This document shows, piece after piece, positions 57,010 through 64,000 of a DNA stretch of 64,000 nucleotides (its first letter is position 1; each line of letters begins with the position of its first letter). The position numbers and the translations under genes were made by a program. The notes under the pieces are model-generated. The model saw only the letters and a list, made by a program, of their open reading frames with translations. It did no database searches and was not told where the DNA came from. Source of the DNA: Ashinkailepas kermadecensis (lineage: Eukaryota; Arthropoda; Thecostraca; Neolepadidae); assembly GCA_034440615.1 (NCBI GenBank), contig JAOTOM010004879.1, forward strand, positions 278,501 to 342,500, given 5' to 3'.

Positions 57010-58050
57010 AGTTTTGCGCACTAGTATGTGCGCTTTGAAGGTAAATTCGCTGTCTCGTGTGATTCCTAAAAATCTTTCTGATGTGCTGAAAAGCATGTCA
57101 CCGGTATTTAATGGTGGCGCATCTGTGCGCGCATCCGAGTGGCGCGACCACAGCTGCTCCAGCAGCTACGGTCGCACCAGTGATGGCGAAGCAAACAGCC
57201 CAACGACAGCTATGATGACGGTCTCTCCAGCGGTGCCAATCGTTTCGCCTTGGGCCCGGGTGACACAGGTTAAGACAACGAAAGAAAACATAATAATTTG
57301 CAGGATGCAGGGTGTCTGGCATAGCTGATCAGGCATATTCCCGTTATTCCCATGTCCCGAAATCTTTCACATATTTACTTATATACTATATGCTACCCAC
57401 TGGTATTTACGCATCACTTTGAGACCGTATGATGGTGTTGAAAAGGCTCGTCAATATGGACCCCACCAGAAGCGCAGCCAGGGTGTTGCCCCCCCCCCCC
57501 ACACACCTTAGAAACAAAAATACACTAGCTCAAACAGGAAATTTTCAGATTGTCACCCTTTAAATCCTAAACGCACCAAAAACTTTCTCCATTTCGTTGA
57601 ATTTGTTTTGTGTGCCCCCACTCCTTAGGAAAATCATCGCTGCGGCACTGTGCTCAACCCTTAGTATGAATACCCTCCATCTTAAACTTAGTCTAAACGT
57701 AGCGGATGAGAGAAAGAAGAAATTGTGTCCATGGAGATGAGCAGCCCTATTTTTTATCAAGCTAATCATACCTTTATAAATCAATCAAATTCATACCTTT
57801 ATTTGGTATAGGTTAACGTCCCTTTGTTTTTCGTAATAGGTTTTCTTTTCTTGGTTGATATCGGCAGCAAAAGGATTGATTTGTCTTTCTGGTATCTTCT
57901 GGACTGTTGGACCTTGCTTGCAGGTCTCTCATTAGCCACGCCAGCAGTTAGTGCCTTATTTTTGCTACGTATTTAACCATCTATGCTTGAGCTATATCAA
58001 TATAAACAAGGGCCGCTTTGAAATGAAGTGACCGAAATCCGAGTAGTTTC
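57010..58050. other. Unassigned region
   Basis: No gene recognised. A CGCAGCCAGGGTGTTG block plus C-run at 57472-57505 resembles worn MITE ends elsewhere in the window. Confidence 0.35.
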
Positions 58051-58795
58051 GAAAACGTGGGGAGGCCTCGGTAGGGAGGCGGCTCTTTTCAGATGTGGCA
58101 AGGTTATGTCAGAATACGCAAGAAAAAAGGGAAATTTTCCTTTTCCTCTCCCTGTAGACTGTTCCAATTAGCAGTAGGTATGCATTATTGTCGGAATTAT
58201 ATGTCACAACGAGGGCTCAGAAACACCTATGTGCTGGGCGACGAGCACGTTAGGCAAACACTCCTCTCATCAGCATGAGACGCAATAGGTGATGCGCACG
58301 AAAAAAGTTATCCCATTGCTGGTAAGGGAAACAAAAACCATCCCACCTCCTGAAGTAGATTCACCAACAACTGTTGTCATCGACCTCCAGTGTGCCTTTC
58401 AATCCGTTGCTACCACCAATCAAGTGCTTCGTAAGGGACTTCATCGTTCCCAAACTGCCGTCCAGAAATTTGAGCTGATGCGAAAGTTGTATTTGATTGA
58501 GCACACCAGACATACAAAATACCTGACGGGGAAATAGCATGCGTTAAAGCGGATGCTGAAAAGACATCGGTGGTCATGCATCAATCGCTCGTATTCAGTC
58601 AATTTTCCATGGATGCCTGCCCGGCACGTCATCACGGAGACATATTTGTCAGGGAACAATCATGCGATTATCAGCTGCAACAGCTGCAGAAAGGCGGTGC
58701 TTCTGACTTAGCATCGGTTGTTGAGACAGAAAAGCCGACAGTTAGCCTAGGCTGATTTTATGCTGTCGCACACATCACACAGCAATCTTCGTCTT

Positions 58796-58890
58796 CGCCT
58801 CCGCCTCCACCTCCGCCTCCGCCTCCACCTCCGCCACCGCCTCCTCCTCCGCCACCGCCTCCTCCGCCGCCACCTCCACCACCACCTCCC
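58796..58890 (-). repeat. (GGN)n tract, arm 2
   Basis: CCTCCG/CCACCT triplets, the reverse-complement counterpart of 36079-36187, slightly shorter. Confidence 0.9.
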
Positions 58891-59789
58891 TGCTCCTTGA
58901 GCAAAATTGTCGATCCCATAGCTGCAGAAACCACGCGGACAGTTCTGCAAATCACCATTTCATGTTCAGTAGCATCCCTCATGGGTTGGGTGCACTCAAC
59001 AGCTGCAAAACTTGATGGAGGGACTGAATACTGAAGGATTGCAGTCAAAATGAAGATCGCAAAGGTGCTACATTTGATTCTGGATAAACTGGATTTGGAC
59101 ATGAAGGATCGAACCTCAAGATTAGATTCGAGCATCTGCGTATGGCCCTGCATATATGATTTTAGCAGTGCTATGCCAACGGACATCATTCAATGATATC
59201 AAAAATAATATGCCACATGGGTGTAATCTCCCCCACCCCCACTCCCCCATCCCCCACCCCTAATGGCTGGGGGATGGGGGACGTGTCCACCCACCCCTAA
59301 TTCTTGAAAAGTAGCGATTCTTCCCCATCAATTTCATTCGTGTTCCCCAAGCCACAGCTAAGTATTATGATGGCCGCAAAATATATAATGAATCTACTTA
59401 ATTGTTTATATAGTGAAAATATCTATAGCAGAGAATCACCAAAAATACTAGAAGCCGATCTACCCAATCGACGGGCTTCACAGGCTATCTGTCATTAGAA
59501 GATTTTCGAGTGGTAATCAGCAAGCGTTAGAAATGTCTGCTTCCAGACCATTCTTGAATAACATGAACCATGACCATCTTGTTTTCTCTTCGGCCTAGAA
59601 ATGTGTTTGTCGAGGAAATTTGCATTATCGCAAGGCGTTATACGTCTTATGTTGCCTTCGCCTGCGCATATATCGATATATCTTGAATAAACGTGACTGT
59701 GTGTCCATAGGCATCTTCAAGGCCTTGGAGAGCATCTTGGGAAGCCCTAAGTACGTACGATAACGTCGAGTTCATTTTTCGAAGTCTTC

Positions 59790-61010
59790 GCCCTTCGTCT
59801 CTATGGTCTTAATATGCACCAAGTGGGTGCAGTGCCCTAATGCCAAGTGGGTGTCGTTCGACTTGGTTTGCCGTAGCCGTATGATATCAGAAAGTTGATA
59901 ACTTTAAATAATTTCGAAGGTCAAAGGTCAAGCTGATTTTTCAGTCGTCTCGCATTTTTTTCGTTTATCTAAACCTACCCACATCTAGTATCAAGCGATA
60001 TCCCGTGGTGACCACTCGAGTAACATTTTAAACCGGGACATGTTAAAGTAAAAGGTTTGGCTGAGTTATTCGATGGCCTCGCATTTCGTCGCTATGGTTT
60101 CAAATTGCAAAACATGGATGTCATTTGTCGTCGCTTGTTGTGTGGTGGCAGAATTTTGAGAACTCGAAGTAATTTCGACGGTCAAAGGTCAAGCTGATTT
60201 CTTCGGTCGCCTTGCAATTATTTAACTTTGACCCAAACATACCCAGATCCACTATCAAGCGATAACTTGTGGTGAACCCTCGCGCAATATTTTTAAATCG
60301 GGACAAGTCAAGTTTAAACCTCAAGGTCAAAGGTTAGTTTGAATTTTTCGAAGTCCTCGCGATTTGTCGCCATCGGTTCAATTTGCACGAAGTGCGTGTC
60401 ATTCGGCGTGGCTTGTTGTGCCGCATCAGAAAGTTAAGAAATCGAACTAATTACAAAGGTCAATGGTCAAGCCTATTTCTTCGATCGCCTCACATTTTTT
60501 CTTGGCCCAAACCTACCCACATTTGGTATCAAGCAATAGCCTATGGTGAAACTGGAGTAGCATTTCAAACTGGGACATGTCAATGTCAAACATCAAGGTC
60601 AATGGTTCGTTTAATTTTTTTTTAGTCCTCGCGCTTCGTCGCCATGGCTTCAATTTCCATAAAGTGAGTGTCATTGAACGTGCCGTGAGGTACTCTAGGA
60701 GACTATTCATAAATGAAATAAATTTTCAAGGTCAAAAGTCGAACTCATTCCTTTGGTCGCTTCGCGTTCCATCGTTTTTCCAAAGCTACCAAAATTAGGT
60801 ATCAAGCGATAGCCCATGGTTAACCCTCGAGTAATATTTCAAAACCAGACATGTCAAGGTAAAACCCCGAGCTCAAAGGTTAGTTTTAATTTTGCTAAGT
60901 TCTCGCGTTTCGTCGCTATGGTTTCAATTTGCATCAAGTGTGTCATTCGACGTGGCTTTCCATACAGTATCAGAAAGTGGAGAAATCGAAATAATTTCGA
61001 AAGTGTCGAA
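59790..61010 (-). repeat. 272-bp tandem repeat, arm 2
   Basis: Same periodic words as 33330-35060 in reverse (for example CGTCGCTATGGTTTCAA, GATATCAAGCGAT-like). About 720 bp present in arm 1 are missing at the 59770 junction, where GAAAAATGAACTCGACG joins directly to the downstream segment. Confidence 0.85.
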
Positions 61011-61401
61011 CGTTCGATATGTGTACAATGATTGAGTGTAATGTTATAATAAGAGAAGCTAATCTTTTTTTTGTTGCAATTGTGATATAAGGCACTCATA
61101 TCCTATTTGATTAGTAGCTCCTTCGCTACTAGAGTCCGTCGCTACTAGAGTCCAAGAAGTCCGTGATAACCTGCTTGGACAGCGCTCTCATTGCTGGCTT
61201 TCGATTTACACTGCCATATTGTTGTTTCGGGGATGCAAAATAAAGAGCCGTTTTTTCAAGTCGTCGGCTTTCTTCTTCATGGTTCAATGGAGGTTGTCAA
61301 TTTTACAATAAGTTGTCAAGTTTGCAAGAAAAGCCACAAGTAAATGCGCACGATTTCATAACCATCCTGAGTTCATAGCCACGAGAGAGCAATGTTGTAA
61401 T

Positions 61402-61686
61402 CAGGGGTCGGTCCAGAAATGGGGGGCAATTGTCTGGAGGGGCGTCATTTCTTTGGAGGAGCGCCACTACAAAAGTACCTAGAGGGTCGCATCTGGCTGA
61501 AAAGTTGGAGGGGGATGCACTCGGGACTTCCCGGACGGGAGCCCTTCCATCCAAGAGGCGCCTTTGTCTCTCAGAGGGCGCCTCTGGCTGAACAAATTCG
61601 AGGGGATACACTCGAACCTACTCGGAGGGGCGCTACCTTCCATTCGGCTGCACATGCCCCCAGTTCCCTCCTTGCATCCGCCCCTG
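61402..61686 (+). mobile_element. hAT-like MITE, copy in arm 2
   Basis: Ends CAGGGGTCGGTCC at 61402 and GCATCCGCCCCTG at 61686 are near-complementary. Flanking octamers GTTGTAAT (61394-61401) and GTTGTTAT (61687-61694) match at seven of eight positions, the 8-bp duplication typical of hAT. 285 bp, non-coding. Confidence 0.75.
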
Positions 61687-61862
61687 GTTGTTATTGCATC
61701 AAAATGTGTCCCCGTAAAACAGGAAAGCATGGGAAAGGTTAGAGAAAGTCCATATGTACTACAATAGAATCATCGTCCAATATTTTCTGTTTTCCTGTTG
61801 CAAGAGGGCAACGTTTAACGAAATTACAGCATCAGTGGTTGTGAAATCGGTCCCAGCAAATT

Positions 61863-62850
61863 GGGGAGACCGGGCCTATTTGACACACGAAATGGTTGAT
61901 ACAACAGAGTTTGCTCAAAAAGTTTTGAGCCAGTTTCCATGGCTACCACAGATGTTGCTACTACCGCCCTCTTATCGCGGAAAAAACAAACGGAAGTCCT
62001 CTTGACTCGCGGCTGCGGAATGGAGACGATGTGGCATATTTTTGGAGCGAAAGTAAGATGTCAATATCTGTGCTTCGCCTTTAAGTTCTAATTTGTTGCC
62101 CACTTCCTAAGTTTTAGGTGTAAGTTAGCATTCCCACGTTCTCTTAGCTTTGCAACGGTGATACGCTTTTATCGCTTGCCGCTACACTGTACTCGCAATG
62201 TTGCATAACATGTTGCAGCCTGCACCAGATAGCCTGCGGGGTAAATTGATACAGCCGGCATCAGCTTAATCAGCCTGTATCAACATCAGCCTACATGAAC
62301 GTTTTGTTGGCTATTAATGACATAAAATAATCACAGAGTTGCCTATGTGTATTAAGGTGTTTGGTAAAACTGATTCAAGACGACCTTACTCAATATTTGT
62401 ATGGCAATTTCCCACCAAACGGAAATCACGGAACGAATTAAAAGGTGCATGTCTACCGAATGAACGTTTGCGCCCTCCATAAATGCCACAAGCCATGAGC
62501 TATGGTCAGCCAGGACTCAAACCAGTATTATTACAGTAAACGTGAAATATGGACCTATCAGATGGTGTGAGCTAATGCCACCTATAGGTAATTTATTTTA
62601 TTTAACTCATATTTTATCAACTTATCCCATCGTCAGCAATAGCTTACCCATATAGCAGGGTAAGTTGATGAGCTGATAGTTGCGCGATGTTTTGCTCTCG
62701 TGTAAAAAGCCCAGAGGATGCGACGAACAAATAATTATCGGGGATGATACTGGGTTTGGGCTTGGCGTAGGTGTAGCTATCTCGTTACCTTTCCGAAGTA
62801 ATGAGTTGCTTTGACTTTCGCCAAAATTGTATCAACTAGATCCGGCCTCC
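61863..62850 (-). mobile_element. Tc1/mariner-like non-autonomous element, copy 3
   Basis: GGGGAGACCGGGCCTATTT at 61863 and the worn complement ATCCGGCCTCC ending at 62850. Counterpart of 26690-27679 in the inverted arm. Confidence 0.75.
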
Positions 62851-63129
62851 AGTACTATATAAAGCTAGGTGTTCGTATTTAGTGATAAACAATGAAACGT
62901 GTTATTTTGACAAATTTTTTCCCGAAAATATCAGATCTAGCAACGGTAAGTTCAAAAACCAGACCTTAAAAATGAAGCGACTGAAATCCGACGATTTTTG
63001 GGCGAGGGGCTTACATCTCTATCCTCCCCAAACTTCCCGCGTCCCTGATTTTCCTCCCCCCCCCACCCCCTCACACATACACACAATTTCAAAACCGCGG
63101 CTACACCCATGCTATGCAGTGAGGTGGGA

Positions 63130-63330
63130 GGTATACATCCAGGGGTGTTGTTTTGCATCCTTCTGAGCGGGCAAGTGCCCCTCAATATTGGAATTTCCCC
63201 ACCCCCCGATAATTCCAACTTTTCACATGGGACGCTATGGAGAGCCCTTACCACTCCATTTCGGCCTGCCCATTGGCTTCATGTATTCATCTACCCACAC
63301 CCCCAATAATTTTCAAAATCAATATACGTG
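63130..63330 (+). repeat. Dispersed repeat R, copy d
   Basis: GGCAAGTGCCCCTCAATATT, CGATAATTCCAACTTTTCAC, GGGACGCTATGG and GCCCATTGGCTTCATGTATT. The clearest of the four copies. Confidence 0.8.
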
Positions 63331-63649
63331 TATGCATCTGACCAGCTTTCGGCTCCTATCTTGAACGTTAAAATGGGATTGGCAGATCAGCATTCTTGCG
63401 GGCTGCTGACAAAAGGAAAACATCGATTACCGCTCAAAACCTTCCCCAAATAAGGCAAGTGGTTATAGATCTGCACACAACGGGAGTGGTCACACCGCAG
63501 CACGGAACGGCCTATTGCAGCCTTGTAGCCATGCACTAAGAAGTGGTACCCAACTAACCAACCGCAATTGGCATGTACATTCAACTGATATTCCGTAAAT
63601 GGCAAATTACATACGGTTCTCGAAATCCGCATGCTCCAGAGGCTCCCAC

Positions 63650-63738
63650 CTTCGCAATGGACGATCGATGCGGCTGAACTCGGCCGATGCTGTTCGTCTG
63701 TCTGATGCTGTCGGTACAACGAGTCAGTTTCATATATA
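63650..63738 (-). promoter_or_regulatory. TATA/leader module in arm 2
   Basis: On the minus strand TATATATG starts at 63738 and TCAGAC at 63705, 33 bp later, as in X copy 1. A leader follows, ending AAG plus GTGGG. Confidence 0.42.
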
Positions 63739-64000
63739 GGACCTCTAAGCGAGTCTCAACAGATATCGCCCGGTCATATCTGCAGCTATCGGCGCTGCGG
63801 CTGTTGTATGTGTGCACAGTCGAATGCAAGCTTGGGGTCAAATGGCTCTACTCGAGTGACATCTCGAGAATCGGGTGATTCCCCAGGCATCGGGCACGGA
63901 GCCACAAGTCCGGTGATTCCCCGTGAGTGTGTACAGACGGCCAACTGGGGATCAGGTAGTTCATTCATGTGCCGAGGGAATTCTCAGAACCGGGATCTCA

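Larger units (their letters stand above)
58055..64000 (-). repeat. Composite inverted repeat, arm 2 (runs off the window)
   Basis: Reverse-complement counterpart of 25557-36990 without the LINE. It contains in mirrored order: a GGN tract (58796-58890), shortened 272-bp repeats (59790-61010), the LINE empty site (about 61020), a hAT-like MITE (61402-61686), a Tc1/mariner-like element (61863-62850), repeat R (63130-63330) and the 3' part of module X (63350-64000). Its left limit is near 58058, where similarity ends in CGTGGGGAGGCCTCGG. Confidence 0.88.

Overview
The window is eukaryotic, repeat-rich DNA, most likely from an arthropod and plausibly a marine crustacean. Evidence for this: a spliced secreted-protein gene of a type I know from arthropods (signal peptide, six-cysteine GTCY...GVCC segment, start of a CUB domain); a spliced THAP-domain gene; several clades of non-LTR retrotransposon; a tRNA-derived SINE; hAT-, piggyBac- and Tc1/mariner-like repeats; and very long dinucleotide microsatellites. 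There are no bacterial-style operons. The species cannot be fixed from sequence alone.

Layout. 1-5.8 kb: three minus-strand exons of a CUB-type gene (5429-5207, 2929-2774, 745-661) with matching splice phases. Its introns are loaded with a 69-bp minisatellite, (TA)n, (GA)n and a MITE with a (TA)n core. 5.9-8.2 kb: a 31-bp minisatellite, microsatellites and a 5'-truncated CR1-like LINE (family A). 8.4-10.8 kb: a higher-order degenerate repeat and a Tc1/mariner-like non-autonomous element. 12.8-14.6 kb: a quasi-periodic GC/T-tract element. 14.8-15.8 kb: a LINE family B 3' end. 16.7-18.7 kb: a decayed I/Jockey-like element (gag plus endonuclease) with a long (CA)n inside the endonuclease. 20.4-21.25 kb: a piggyBac-like MITE. 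21.3-22.9 kb: a THAP-domain gene with two frame-breaking indels.

24.6-38.5 kb and 58.05-64.0 kb hold the main architecture: a composite repeat present twice in opposite orientation. The plus-oriented copy is split at 28548-33285 by a nearly complete CR1-like LINE, and the empty site survives in the other arm. The LINE ORF1 is itself split by a SINE with a 15-bp target duplication. A 1.5-1.6 kb module (X) carrying a TATA box and leader flanks the plus copy on both sides. A third, diverged partial copy lies at 50.0-51.1 kb.

38.5-58 kb: a hairpin-forming 27-bp array, a chimeric LINE A/B 3' end, more GC/T-tract blocks, a 600-bp direct duplication, a near-perfect palindrome, a 56-bp array and a hAT transposase C-terminus remnant.

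The only credible host genes are the CUB-type gene and the THAP gene, and the THAP gene may be a transposase relative or pseudogene. The rest is a nested record of transposition and tandem amplification. I found no complete novel multi-gene system. The best candidate for something undescribed is the non-coding composite repeat with promoter-like ends and internal 272-bp repeats.
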